A DNA stretch of 64,000 nucleotides from Planococcus sp. CP5-4_YE (GCF_019042655.1 NZ_JAHPZO010000003.1:62001-126000), one strand, 5' to 3'. Positions 27,993-36,737 are shown, counted from the first letter of the stretch. Translations and numbers: made by a program. Notes: generated from the sequence alone by a model not told the origin.

Positions 27993-29093
27993 TTAGCGTC
28001 TGCTTAAAATGTCATGGCCGTGGCCACTGCGCAAGAATTGGCTTCTTGAGTTGCGTACGCGCTCAATGCGTTCTTCCGCCATGCGGTCAGCTGCGATATA
28101 GCTTGGAATCCCGTCGCGTTTAGCAATTTCGAAAATGCGTGTAATGCTGTCATAAATCGTTTCGACGCGCTTCATCGCCCGTTCGTTATTGTAGCCGTAA
28201 AGTTCATCCGCTACGTTGATGACACCGCCCGAGTTGATGACAAAGTCCGGTGCGTAAACGATGCCGCGTGCTTCGAGTTCATCGCCGTGGCGCTGTTCTT
28301 TCAATTGGTTATTTGCAGATCCTGCGACCACTTTCACTTTCAATTGTGGAATTGTCTCATCGTTGATGATGGCACCCATTGCACACGGTGCGAAGATATC
28401 CGCATCTACTGAATAGATTTCGTTCGGCTCGACAGCCGTTGCGCCGAATGCTTCAACAGCACGTTGAACCGCTTCTTTGTTGATGTCAGTGACAATCAAT
28501 TTCGCACCTTCTTTGTGCAAGTACTCGCATAGCGGGTAAGCCACGTTTCCGACACCTTGCACGGCTATTGTTTTGCCTTCAAGCGAATCGTCGCCGTAAG
28601 CTTCCATAGCAGCTGCTTTCATGCCGATGTATGCGCCGTATGCAGTGACAGGTGACGGGTTGCCTGATGAACCGAATGCTGGTGAGATACCTGTAACAAA
28701 ATCAGTTTCTTCGTGGATTATGTCCATGTCAGCGACAGTTGTGCCCACATCTTCAGCTGTGATATAACGCCCGTTCAAGCCTTGGATGAAACGGCCAAAA
28801 GCACGGAACATTTCTTCATTTTTATCTTTCAATGGATCGCCGATAATAACGGTTTTTCCGCCACCGAGGTTAAGGCCGGCTGCTGCGTTTTTGTAAGTCA
28901 TGCCGCGCCCTAGACGAATTGCGTCTTCAATCGCTTCTTCTTCAGTTTCGTAGTTCCACATGCGCGTGCCGCCAAGTGCTGGCCCAAGCGTCGTATCGTG
29001 GATGCAGATGATGGCTTTTAGCCCAGAATTTTTATCTTGGCAAAATACCAATTGTTCGTAATCGTGTTCTTCCATTTTTTTGAAAATTTCCAT
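27993..29093 (-). CDS. bcd: Leucine dehydrogenase (branched-chain amino acid dehydrogenase)
   Basis: A 366-aa NAD-dependent enzyme that deaminates Leu, Val and Ile to the keto acids used by BCKDH. Catalytic lysines are K68 (TYKNAAAG) and K80 ([12 protein letters not shown]). [13 protein letters not shown] is the NAD-binding Rossmann. [16 protein letters not shown] closes the active site. It starts at ATG 29093, between ptb and buk as in B. subtilis. Confidence 0.96.
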   Translation of the reverse strand: MEIFKKMEEHDYEQLVFCQDKNSGLKAIICIHDTTLGPALGGTRMWNYETEEEAIEDAIRLGRGMTYKNAAAGLNLGGGKTVIIGDPLKDKNEEMFRAFGRFIQGLNGRYITAEDVGTTVADMDIIHEETDFVTGISPAFGSSGNPSPVTAYGAYIGMKAAAMEAYGDDSLEGKTIAVQGVGNVAYPLCEYLHKEGAKLIVTDINKEAVQRAVEAFGATAVEPNEIYSVDADIFAPCAMGAIINDETIPQLKVKVVAGSANNQLKEQRHGDELEARGIVYAPDFVINSGGVINVADELYGYNNERAMKRVETIYDSITRIFEIAKRDGIPSYIAADRMAEERIERVRNSRSQFLRSGHGHDILSRR

Positions 29094-29185
29094 CGTAAAT
29101 TCCTCCTAGTGATTTATACTGTTTTATTGCTTATAAGTTTAGTGGCCGCCGTCCTTCAAGGGTTTTCTTGAGTTGAAGCTGCTCT

Positions 29186-30094
29186 TTATAAAGTCGCTGA
29201 GCGCAAGGCTAAAGCGAGAGAAAATAATTTACTTTCTGCACTGTCGGCGCGTGATGTCAACACGATTGGCGCTTTAGCGCCCGCGATGATGCCGCCGACT
29301 TTGGCTTTCGAAAAATATACTAATGATTTATAGAGGATATTGCCGGCTTCGATATTCGGAACCAGCAAAATATCTGCATGCCCTGCTGTATCTCCATCGA
29401 TGCGCTTATGCTTAGCCGCTTCAACCGAGATGGCATTATCTAGAGCCAGCGGACCGTCAACGATACAACCCGTAATCTGCCCGCGTTTGTTCATCGCAGT
29501 CAGCGCCGCAGCATCCAACGTGGCCTGCATCGCCGGATTGACAACTTCCACCGCAGCAAGTGCTGCGACAATCGGCAGCTCGACTCCGGTCGCCCGTGCC
29601 ACTTGTACGGCATTGCGAATGATCTGCGCTTTCTCTTGGAGCGACGGTTCGATGTTCATGCCGGCATCGGTCACAAAAATGAGCCGGTCGTAACCATCGA
29701 CTTCAAACGCTGCTACATGGGATAACACCGAACCTGTACGAAGGCCATAATCAGCGTTGAGTGCGGCTTTCATCAAGGTCGCGGTCGGGATATGCCCTTT
29801 CATCAAGACGCTGGCGTCATTCATGAAAACAGCCCTTACAGCTTCTTTTGCTGCTAGGTTTGGCCCTTTTACATTATGGATCCACAATTTCGGATGCCCT
29901 TTCAAATGCGGGAAATCCTCAGCGATCAATTGCTTCAATGTTGCTTCATCATCGTAGAGATGAAAGCTTGCCAGGTTCTGATCGAGCGCCAATGAAATGG
30001 CTTCCATTACTGCGTGGTCAGCAGCTGCTGCCACCGCGACAGCGTGCTCGTCCTGCAAGTCGATTTCATCGACGATGTTCTGCAAAGTGGTCAT
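29186..30094 (-). CDS. ptb: Phosphate butyryltransferase
   Basis: A 302-aa phosphotransacylase family enzyme that converts butyryl-CoA or branched acyl-CoA to acyl-phosphate for Buk. It has the family pattern LIFVTDAGMNIEPSLQEKAQ and NIEAGNILYKSLVYF, followed by GGIIAGAKAPIVLTSRAD. The frame stays open 39 codons upstream, but ATG 30094 has GAGGTG 6 bases before it and gives the family start MTTLQNIVDEI. It is first in the bkd operon. The 131 bp above it hold the TTGCAA array and a possible cre site. Confidence 0.93.
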   Translation of the reverse strand: MTTLQNIVDEIDLQDEHAVAVAAAADHAVMEAISLALDQNLASFHLYDDEATLKQLIAEDFPHLKGHPKLWIHNVKGPNLAAKEAVRAVFMNDASVLMKGHIPTATLMKAALNADYGLRTGSVLSHVAAFEVDGYDRLIFVTDAGMNIEPSLQEKAQIIRNAVQVARATGVELPIVAALAAVEVVNPAMQATLDAAALTAMNKRGQITGCIVDGPLALDNAISVEAAKHKRIDGDTAGHADILLVPNIEAGNILYKSLVYFSKAKVGGIIAGAKAPIVLTSRADSAESKLFSLALALRSATL

Positions 30095-30148
30095 ATTTAT
30101 CACCTCATTCTTTTTAATTAAAACAGAAGAAAGCTCGAGATATAAGGG

Positions 30149-30163
30149 ATGTAAGCGTTTTAT
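30149..30163. promoter_or_regulatory. Possible CcpA cre site upstream of ptb
   Basis: The plus-strand sequence TGTAAGCGTTTTAT matches the cre consensus TGWAANCGNTNWCA except for the last two bases. If real, it would place the bkd operon under carbon catabolite control. A single imperfect match is weak evidence. Confidence 0.35.
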
Positions 30164-30221
30164 TTGCAAAATACAGCAGTTCTGTTTGCAAATTCTTGCA
30201 AAACCTTGCAAGGAATTGCAA
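30164..30221. promoter_or_regulatory. Phased array of TTGCAA palindromes upstream of ptb
   Basis: The 6-bp palindrome TTGCAA occurs at 30186, 30196, 30206 and 30216, exactly one per 10 bp, with an extra copy at 30164. The array lies between the bkdR stop codon and ptb. Helical phasing on one DNA face suggests cooperative regulator binding, most simply BkdR. No -24/-12 element matching TGGCAC-N5-TTGC was found around it. Confidence 0.6.
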
Positions 30222-30225
30222 AACC

Positions 30226-32268
30226 TTATAGTAGTCCGAATTTTTCTAATTTATAGTATAAAGTGCGCAAGGAGATTTGAAGTTGTTTAGCGGTTTTCGA
30301 CTTGTTCCCTTTCGCTTCTTCAAGCGCTCGATGAAGGATGCCGCGCTCAACTGTTTCCAGCTGCTCTTGTAGAGGCGCCGATGCCGGGATGACCACTTCG
30401 TTCTTTGCTTCCTTCGCCTTCAGCATATCTAGAGGGATATGCTCTTCTGTCATCGTTTTATCGTTCATCTGCATAAAAATCATCGATCGGCTCAAGATAT
30501 TTTCCAGTTCCCGGACATTCCCGGGCCAATCGTACATCTTCAAAAATTGCAGCGCTTTCTCCGATACACTATCCACATTGCGGCCGTATTCTTGATTAAG
30601 CTTCATCAACAGGCGGTCGACGATGCGCGGAATGTCTTGTTTCCTGTTGCGCAGCGGAGGAATCAAAATCGGCATGCGGTTCAGGCGGTAATACAAATCT
30701 TCCCGGAACGTCCCGTCAAGCAGAGCTTTCTCCATATTGGCATTGGTCGAGGCGATGACGCGGACATTAACCGGAATCGGCTTAGTGCCCCCAATCCGCA
30801 TCGTTTCGTGTTCTTGCAAAACGCGCAGCAATTTACTTTGGATCTGCGGTGACAGTTCCCCGATTTCATCGAGAAAGATGCTGCCATTGTTCGCTTCTTC
30901 CAATAAGCCGCGCTTGGCCCCGGTGCGGCTTTTAAGCGTCGCGCCTTCCTCGTAGCCAAACAATTCGGCATCGAGCTGTTCGCTCGATACCGCCGCACAA
31001 TTGACGCGGACAAATTTGTTGAACTGGCGCTCGCTGGCGCTATGGATTGCGTGCGCGAACAATTCCTTGCCCGTTCCCGATTCCCCGCGCAACAACACTG
31101 TCACAAGCGTCTGGGCAGCAAGTTTCGCTTGCTGGAGGGACAATTGCATTTCAGAGGACAAGCCGATGATGTCATCGAAAGTGTATTTCGACTCAAGCGT
31201 CCGAATGATGCTCCTCGCCCGGTCTAGCTCTTTCATAAGCGACCGGATCTCCGTCGTGTCGTGGATGACCCCGACACTTCCTTTCAATTGGTTGTCGACG
31301 ATAATCGGCGCCACGTTGACAATGACTTCCCGTTTTGACGGGCCAACTTTCAAATTGACGCCACGCACCGGCTTGCGGGTTTGCAGAGCTTTGAAGTGCA
31401 TGCTCTCACCTTCCGAGATATCAGCAGATGCCGGGCGGCCGATCACCTGCTCCGTCTCAAGCCCCGTGATTCGTGTATAGGCTGGATTAACAAGCAAGCC
31501 GTTGCCTTTTTCATCCACCACCGAAATCGCATCATCGCTGGATTGGATGATCGCTTGCAGCATCGTTTGAATTTCTTTCAAGTCGGTAATTTCCTCTGCG
31601 AGTGAAACGACTTCCGTAATGTCCTTGAACACTGCAAATGCACCAATTAATTCGCCGTTTTCATCAATCATCGGGAAACGACTTGTGACGATTTTCGATC
31701 CATCTTTCAATTCAAGTTCCCTGTTCAATTCCGTCCTTCCCGTCTCGATCACCCTCGGCAATTCGCTCATCGAAATCAGTTCGTGGATGTGGCGACCGAT
31801 GGCTTCATCCTGCTTGACCGAAAGCATTCGTGCGGCACTGCGATTGATGAAATGGATATGGTTGTCGAGATCGATGCCGACCATGCCTTCATCAATTGAA
31901 TTGAAAATGATCGCCCCCTTGTGGCTCTCGTTGCTCAGTCGATTGATGTAATGTTCTTTCTCATCCATCAGGCGGACAAATATATTGGCGACGCTCCCAG
32001 GAATGATAACGGTACGCGGTGGATAATAGCGCCGTAGCCTTTGCGTCAATTCATCGTCACCCGTTACGTTGAAGACGATGTCGACCATTTTCGGCAATTC
32101 CCGGAAATCTGCGCCTGTGGCAATGCTAAATTTTTCTGCCTCTTTTAACGCCGGCGCATCTGCTTGGATGTCTGCGACTCCCTCGACATGAAACCACCCG
32201 GACTCGACGAGCAATTTCAAGATGGCTGACCCGCCAATTCCGCCGCCGATAATGACCACTTTTTGCAA
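30226..32268 (-). CDS. bkdR: BkdR-type enhancer-binding activator of the bkd operon
   Basis: A 680-aa regulator. Residues 1-~95 form a Rossmann-like nucleotide-binding module (VVIIGGGIGGSAILKLL), followed by two PAS domains (~115-220 and ~235-345). The AAA+ domain (~365-590) has Walker A GESGTGKE (~392) and Walker B GSIFLDEIGE. A Fis-type helix-turn-helix is at the C-terminus (NKSKTAKQLQISLRTLYYKL). The sigma-54-contact loop, normally GAFTGA, reads GATLKSRTGA (~442-451), so the phenylalanine is replaced by a five-residue stretch. The start is TTG 32268. Position directly upstream of ptb matches B. subtilis BkdR. Whether it works with sigma-54 is open because of the altered loop. Confidence 0.88.
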   Translation of the reverse strand: MQKVVIIGGGIGGSAILKLLVESGWFHVEGVADIQADAPALKEAEKFSIATGADFRELPKMVDIVFNVTGDDELTQRLRRYYPPRTVIIPGSVANIFVRLMDEKEHYINRLSNESHKGAIIFNSIDEGMVGIDLDNHIHFINRSAARMLSVKQDEAIGRHIHELISMSELPRVIETGRTELNRELELKDGSKIVTSRFPMIDENGELIGAFAVFKDITEVVSLAEEITDLKEIQTMLQAIIQSSDDAISVVDEKGNGLLVNPAYTRITGLETEQVIGRPASADISEGESMHFKALQTRKPVRGVNLKVGPSKREVIVNVAPIIVDNQLKGSVGVIHDTTEIRSLMKELDRARSIIRTLESKYTFDDIIGLSSEMQLSLQQAKLAAQTLVTVLLRGESGTGKELFAHAIHSASERQFNKFVRVNCAAVSSEQLDAELFGYEEGATLKSRTGAKRGLLEEANNGSIFLDEIGELSPQIQSKLLRVLQEHETMRIGGTKPIPVNVRVIASTNANMEKALLDGTFREDLYYRLNRMPILIPPLRNRKQDIPRIVDRLLMKLNQEYGRNVDSVSEKALQFLKMYDWPGNVRELENILSRSMIFMQMNDKTMTEEHIPLDMLKAKEAKNEVVIPASAPLQEQLETVERGILHRALEEAKGNKSKTAKQLQISLRTLYYKLEKFGLL

Positions 32269-32344
32269 CTGTCTTCAAACCTTTCTGTTCTAATTCGTGC
32301 AATAGACTGCACACATATTTCTAGACTACCGCAGGGGACAATTC

Positions 32345-32373
32345 TTGACAACTTTGAGCAGATTGGAAACAAT
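32345..32373 (+). promoter_or_regulatory. Candidate sigma-A promoter of yqzF
   Basis: TTGACA (32345-32350), 17-bp spacer, AACAAT (32368-32373). The -35 is perfect and the -10 matches 4 of 6 bases. It is 23 bp above the start codon. Confidence 0.55.
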
Positions 32374-32396
32374 GGAACATGAAGGATGTGGAATAG

Positions 32397-32633
32397 ATGG
32401 GACGATTGATTGCATTTATCATTTTGCTCATTCCTGGCGTCATGGCCGCTTACGGCATCAAATTAATGCGGGATACTCTTTTCAATAAATTGCTCGAACC
32501 GTATCCAGCCTTATGGATGCAATTTACGCTCGGCACGCTCTTTACAGTAATTGGCATTGGTTTCTTCGCTGGATTCCTGCTAAACCGCGACCGTAAAAAA
32601 GGCAATGTATCTGAACGGTTCCAAAAGCGATAA
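32397..32633 (+). CDS. yqzF: DUF2627 family small membrane protein
   Basis: A 78-aa protein with two predicted transmembrane helices (LIAFIILLIPGVMAAYGIKL and FTLGTLFTVIGIGFFAGFLL) and a basic C-terminal tail. Sequence and position beside bkdR match B. subtilis YqzF (DUF2627), whose function is unknown. It is transcribed divergently from bkdR and ends in a strong palindromic terminator. Confidence 0.88.
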   Translation: MGRLIAFIILLIPGVMAAYGIKLMRDTLFNKLLEPYPALWMQFTLGTLFTVIGIGFFAGFLLNRDRKKGNVSERFQKR

Positions 32634-32660
32634 ATGACTGCAAGTATTTGAACAAACTAA

Positions 32661-32696
32661 AAAGAACGCCAGGAACCATGGTTCCTGGCGTTCTTT
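32661..32696. terminator. Perfect 36-bp palindromic bidirectional terminator
   Basis: Two 18-base arms, AAAGAACGCCAGGAACCA and its exact complement, meet with no loop base. A/T-rich edges serve convergent yqzF and the GDPD gene. Confidence 0.88.
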
Positions 32697-32701
32697 TGCT
32701 G

Positions 32702-33433
32702 TTACTGATGTGATTTCGTTGTTTCCTGTTCCCATAGAGCCTTCACGCGCGCAGGATAATCTGTGATAATCCCTTTCACCGAGGGATGAAGACTTCGCAA
32801 GATGCGCTCATTCCCCGCTATGCCATAGAGCCGTACCGGTTTATCCATTTTGGCTATCGGATCAAGCCATCTCGGCTTATGAAATCTCTTATGAAAGTGA
32901 AAGCTATCGAGCCACTGGCAATTCTCCAGTTCGTTCCACTGCATGGCGCGTTTCAAAATCCACGCTATTTCAATATGAGGCATTAAGCTTTTCATCTTTT
33001 TAAGAAGCTCTGCATCAAAAGAAGAGAGATGAATATCTTTTGACCCTTCCAATAATGCACAGACGATTTCAGGGCCCTCTGGGTGCCTGGCAACAGAGGA
33101 CTTCAATTCAATATTCAAGGGGATGTTTTTCTTTTTCGCCCAATTAATAACTTCATAAGCTAGTGGAATCGAATGGCGACCGAAACGCTTGAACTTTTTA
33201 CGGATTGACAGTGACTTCAGCGATTCATATGGCGTTTTGTAAATATCCGCTTGCATCCCCGCCAATCGTTTTAATTGATCATCATGGTAAATGACCGCAA
33301 TGCCGTCACGTGTCATCTGGACATCTAACTCAATGCCAACGTGCAATTGATGCGCTAATTCAAACGCCTGCCATGTATTTTCAAGCGCATGCCCTGAGGC
33401 GCCGCGATGCGCGTAAATTTCAATTTCAGACAT
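32702..33433 (-). CDS. yqiK: Glycerophosphodiester phosphodiesterase
   Basis: A 243-aa GDPD TIM-barrel enzyme that hydrolyses glycerophosphodiesters to glycerol-3-phosphate and an alcohol. Catalytic motifs are AHRGASGHALENTWQAFELA (His and metal ligand), GIELDVQMTRDGIAVIYHDD (metal Glu/Asp and second His) and NIELKSS. There is no signal peptide, so it is cytoplasmic, unlike secreted GlpQ. It corresponds to B. subtilis YqiK next to spo0A. Confidence 0.92.
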   Translation of the reverse strand: MSEIEIYAHRGASGHALENTWQAFELAHQLHVGIELDVQMTRDGIAVIYHDDQLKRLAGMQADIYKTPYESLKSLSIRKKFKRFGRHSIPLAYEVINWAKKKNIPLNIELKSSVARHPEGPEIVCALLEGSKDIHLSSFDAELLKKMKSLMPHIEIAWILKRAMQWNELENCQWLDSFHFHKRFHKPRWLDPIAKMDKPVRLYGIAGNERILRSLHPSVKGIITDYPARVKALWEQETTKSHQ

Positions 33434-33600
33434 AGCTTCCTCCCCTTTTTGGATAGAACCTAGCTTTAATCATTTATTTTATCATCTCATTAGTTGGCTG
33501 CAAGTGTTAGGTTTTCTTGTGGGCTTATTTTGATTTTTTTAATAATCCTTATGTAGTTTAATACATTTATTACTAATACGCTGCCGCGCAAAAAAATAAA

Positions 33601-33630
33601 AAAACCGGCGCCTTTTAAGGGCCCGGTTTG
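33601..33630 (-). terminator. Terminator of spo0A
   Basis: Minus-strand stem AAACCGGGCC / GGCGCCGGTTT with a TTAAAA loop and a following T7 run, just past the spo0A stop. The rest of 33434-33600 shows no gene. Confidence 0.85.
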
Positions 33631-33639
33631 TACAAATCA

Positions 33640-34389
33640 TTATTCCTTAGTACCAAGACTGTCAACAATCATGGCAATGAATTCGGAATTGGATGGCTTC
33701 GACTGAAGATGCGACTCACTATAGCCGAAAACACTTGCGATATGCGCGACAGACTCGCTGCGCACCCACACTTGTCCGATGGCATGGCGGATCGATCTTT
33801 CGACCCGTGCTGCCGTCGTATCGAACTTCAAGGCGATTTTCGGATACAACTCTTTCGTCACTTTGCCGAGTGAGGAAGGTTCATCCACGACGATCGACAC
33901 GGCTGCTTTTAAATACATATAGCCTTTTAAATGCGGGGGTACGCCGATGTCTTTCAATCTCAAGGTAATGAGTTCGTCTTTTGTCACCATGCTGCCCTTT
34001 GTTGCTTGGTTGCCATTTTTCATGATGTGGTTGATCTGGACGACCAGCCGCTCGGTCTCGAACGGTTTCATGATAAAGTAGGAAGCACCGTAGTCAGCTG
34101 CTTGGCTCATGATCGACTCCTGGCCGAATGCGGAAAGCATGATGACATGGATTTTGCTCATTCGCTCATCGGAACGCAAAACATCGAGCACAGCGATTCC
34201 ATCGAGATACGGCATAATGATGTCGAGCAACAAAATATCCGCTTCGGTCTGTTCAAGTATGCCGATGCATTCCCTGCCATCGTAAGCAACGCCCACCACT
34301 TCCATATTCGGCTGTGATTCGAGAAATTCGGTCATCAATTCGACAAGCTCGTGGTTGTCATCGGCAATGGCGATTTTTATTTTCTCCAT
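33640..34389 (-). CDS. spo0A: Sporulation-type response regulator Spo0A
   Basis: A 249-aa two-domain regulator. The receiver domain has acidic pocket D10/D11, phospho-acceptor D56 (LLLDIIMPYLDG) and the IMKPFE lysine. The C-terminal Spo0A DNA-binding domain is well kept, including TTAARVERSIRHAIGQVW (recognition helix region) and the end KPSNSEFIAMI. Nothing suggests decay. It follows recN by only 33 bp, with a good AGGAG site, so it may be co-transcribed. In B. subtilis spoIVB lies between recN and spo0A and is absent here, so Spo0A probably controls stationary-phase or biofilm genes rather than spores. Confidence 0.95.
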   Translation of the reverse strand: MEKIKIAIADDNHELVELMTEFLESQPNMEVVGVAYDGRECIGILEQTEADILLLDIIMPYLDGIAVLDVLRSDERMSKIHVIMLSAFGQESIMSQAADYGASYFIMKPFETERLVVQINHIMKNGNQATKGSMVTKDELITLRLKDIGVPPHLKGYMYLKAAVSIVVDEPSSLGKVTKELYPKIALKFDTTAARVERSIRHAIGQVWVRSESVAHIASVFGYSESHLQSKPSNSEFIAMIVDSLGTKE

Positions 34390-34422
34390 ATTTTTCTCTC
34401 CTAAAATACAGGCTCCGGACCC

Positions 34423-36120
34423 TTATTTCATCAATAGCTTCCGGTCCCTCGCCAAAGTCAGCAATTCATCAGCATGCTGTAAGGTCAATTGGGTGATTTC
34501 AGCCCCTGACAGCATACGGCTCATTTCTTCGGTGCGCTTGCGTCCTGCCAGTTCTTTCACTGACGTGGTTGTGCGGTCTTTCGATACTTTTTTCTCGATA
34601 AACAGATGCTGGTCTGCCATAGCAGCGACTTGTGGCAAATGGGAAATGCACAACACTTGCGAATGGCGGGCGATGGCGGCGATTTTCTCAGCAATCGCCT
34701 GGGCCACGCGCCCGCTGACTCCCGTATCGACTTCATCGAAAATAATCGATGTGATGCCTTGATGCTTGGAAAAAATTGTCTTCAGTGCAAGCATCATACG
34801 CGACAATTCACCTCCTGAAGCTACTTTCGTCAGTGGCTTCAAAGGTTCCCCGACATTCGTCGAAATATGGAATGCGATGCTGTCTTGGCCAAAGCGGTCG
34901 AACTTGCCTTTAGGGAGCAAATTGAACTGGACGGCGAATGATGCTTTGCCCATATGAAGCTCTTTTAATTGTTCCATAATCGCTTTCGATAATTTAGTCG
35001 CCGCCTGTTTTCTGAGCATCGTCAATTCTTCCGCTTCGATGCGCAAGTCTTCGGTCAATTCTTTCAGTTTTTCCTGGTCGAGGCGCAAACGCTGGTCGCG
35101 ATTAAGCAATTTATCGAGTTCATCCGCCTGTTCTTCCTGATACAGCAGCATGTCTTCGACCGATGCGCCGTATTTACGTTTCAAGGATTGCAATAATGCC
35201 AGGCGCTGCTCGATTTCATTGAGCCGTTCCGGATCGAATTCCAATTGGTCCAGTATGCGCTTGATTTCTGTCGAGGTATCTTGCAATTGATAAAATGCCC
35301 CCGCTACCGATTCCGACGCTTGCTGGAATTGTTCATCTACCGCTGCAGCGTGTTCGAGTTCACTCATCGCATTGCCGACCCAATCCAACCCTTTCGATTC
35401 CCCTTGAATCGCTTCGTGGGCTTGTGAAATCGACTCGAAGATTTTGGTGAAATTCTGCAGCCGTTTGCGTTCTTCCAGCAAAGTTTCTTCTTCTCCTGGC
35501 ACAAGCTGGGCTTCTTCAATTTCACGCAATTGGAATGTCAGTAAATCGATGCGTTGTGCGATCTGCTGCTCGTTTTCGTTATAGCTGGCAAATTCACGTT
35601 TTAATTTCGTATATTTTTCAAATGTATGGCTATAACCTTCTTTGGCTTTGGTCAACAATTTCCCAGCAAATTGATCCAATAGATGAAGATGCTGCTTTTC
35701 ATCCATTAATTCCTGCGTCTCGTGCTGGCCGTGTATATCGATCAACGCGGCTCCCACTTCGCGTAAAATGGAGATGGTCACGAGTTTGCCATTGATGCGA
35801 CAGACGTTCTTGCCTTTGCCGTTCAACTCGCGACGCAGCAAAACATCGCCGTCACTCGCCTGGATTCCGAAATCCTCCAGTTTTTTATGGACCGGATGCT
35901 TTTCGCCTTCAATATGAAACAAGCCTTCAATCTCAGCTTTTTGGGCGCCGTGGCGAATGAATTCCTGGCTTCCGCGCCCTCCGGCTAGTAGATGCACAGC
36001 ATCGATGATAATCGATTTCCCCGCACCGGTTTCCCCTGTCAAAACTGTCATGCCTTCAGTAAAACTGACCGATAATGTATCGATAATCGCAAAATTGCGG
36101 ATATCCAATTCTCGCAGCAT
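34423..36120 (-). CDS. recN: DNA repair ATPase RecN
   Basis: A 565-aa SMC-like protein that gathers DNA ends during double-strand-break repair. Walker A is GETGAGKS (~29-36). A coiled coil occupies ~150-360, with ABC signature VASGGELSRMMLALK and Walker B SIIFDEVDTGVSG near the C-terminus. An in-frame ATG lies two codons upstream, but ATG 36120 has GAGGTG at a 7-base distance and gives the usual MLRELDIRNFA start. It is downstream of argR, as in most Bacilli. Confidence 0.95.
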   Translation of the reverse strand: MLRELDIRNFAIIDTLSVSFTEGMTVLTGETGAGKSIIIDAVHLLAGGRGSQEFIRHGAQKAEIEGLFHIEGEKHPVHKKLEDFGIQASDGDVLLRRELNGKGKNVCRINGKLVTISILREVGAALIDIHGQHETQELMDEKQHLHLLDQFAGKLLTKAKEGYSHTFEKYTKLKREFASYNENEQQIAQRIDLLTFQLREIEEAQLVPGEEETLLEERKRLQNFTKIFESISQAHEAIQGESKGLDWVGNAMSELEHAAAVDEQFQQASESVAGAFYQLQDTSTEIKRILDQLEFDPERLNEIEQRLALLQSLKRKYGASVEDMLLYQEEQADELDKLLNRDQRLRLDQEKLKELTEDLRIEAEELTMLRKQAATKLSKAIMEQLKELHMGKASFAVQFNLLPKGKFDRFGQDSIAFHISTNVGEPLKPLTKVASGGELSRMMLALKTIFSKHQGITSIIFDEVDTGVSGRVAQAIAEKIAAIARHSQVLCISHLPQVAAMADQHLFIEKKVSKDRTTTSVKELAGRKRTEEMSRMLSGAEITQLTLQHADELLTLARDRKLLMK

Positions 36121-36138
36121 ATACATCCACCTCTTTAA

Positions 36139-36588
36139 TTAAAGCATTTCAATCAAACGCTGTTTCAGCACTTCACGGTGTTCCACGTCACGGCAGATGA
36201 TTAAACATGTATCATCTCCGCAGATAGTCCCTAAAATTTCCTCCCAATCCAGATGGTCAATCAATGACCCGATTGCATGGGCATTGCCCGGCAAGGTTTT
36301 CATGACCAAAAAATGGCTGGCTCCGTCAATGCTGACGAATGCATCAGTGAGCGCGCGGTGCAGTTTCTGCATCGGGTTAAAGCGCTGGTCTGCGGGCAAG
36401 CTGTATTTATAGCGCCCGTCCTGCAAAGGAACTTTCACCAAATGCAATTCCTTGATGTCGCGTGAAACGGTCGCTTGCGTCACTTCATAGCCCGCTGCTT
36501 TCAATAAGTCGACCAAATCATCTTGCGTTTCGATTTCGCGATTTGAAATCAAATCGCGGATTTTGATATGACGTTGTCCTTTATTCAT
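36139..36588 (-). CDS. argR: Arginine repressor ArgR/AhrC
   Basis: A 149-aa hexameric arginine-dependent repressor/activator. The N-terminal winged helix contains [16 protein letters not shown]. The C-terminal oligomerisation/arginine-binding domain has [15 protein letters not shown]. The open frame extends 29 codons further, but ATG 36588 follows AGGGGGAG and matches family length. A near-consensus ARG box 18 bp upstream suggests autoregulation. Next to recN as in B. subtilis ahrC-recN. Confidence 0.95.
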   Translation of the reverse strand: MNKGQRHIKIRDLISNREIETQDDLVDLLKAAGYEVTQATVSRDIKELHLVKVPLQDGRYKYSLPADQRFNPMQKLHRALTDAFVSIDGASHFLVMKTLPGNAHAIGSLIDHLDWEEILGTICGDDTCLIICRDVEHREVLKQRLIEML

Positions 36589-36605
36589 GGTGCTCCCCCT
36601 TGAGT

Positions 36606-36619
36606 GAATAATTATTCCA
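36606..36619. promoter_or_regulatory. ARG box (ArgR operator) upstream of argR
   Basis: TGAATAATTATTCC matches the ARG-box core TGAATWWWWATTCA in 13 of 14 bases, and is centred in the leader of argR. This supports autorepression by arginine-bound ArgR. Confidence 0.6.
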
Positions 36620-36737
36620 TATGCTTTATATCGTACATCTAAACCGCTTTGAAAACAAGGAAACTCCCTGCCCATACTAGAACTATTTACCCCTTATGAG
36701 CAAGTTTCACTCATTTTCAACGGCCGGGCAGAAAAAA

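Noticed and set aside
30095-30225. Sigma-54 (-24/-12) promoter upstream of ptb
   Set aside because: TTGCAA copies spaced 10 bp do not fit TGGCAC-N5-TTGC (starts 11 apart), and no other GG-N10-GC pair was found on the minus strand.
36589-36675. N-terminal extension of ArgR
   Set aside because: The 29 extra codons have no ribosome site, contain the ARG box and are absent from the family; the internal ATG has a strong site.
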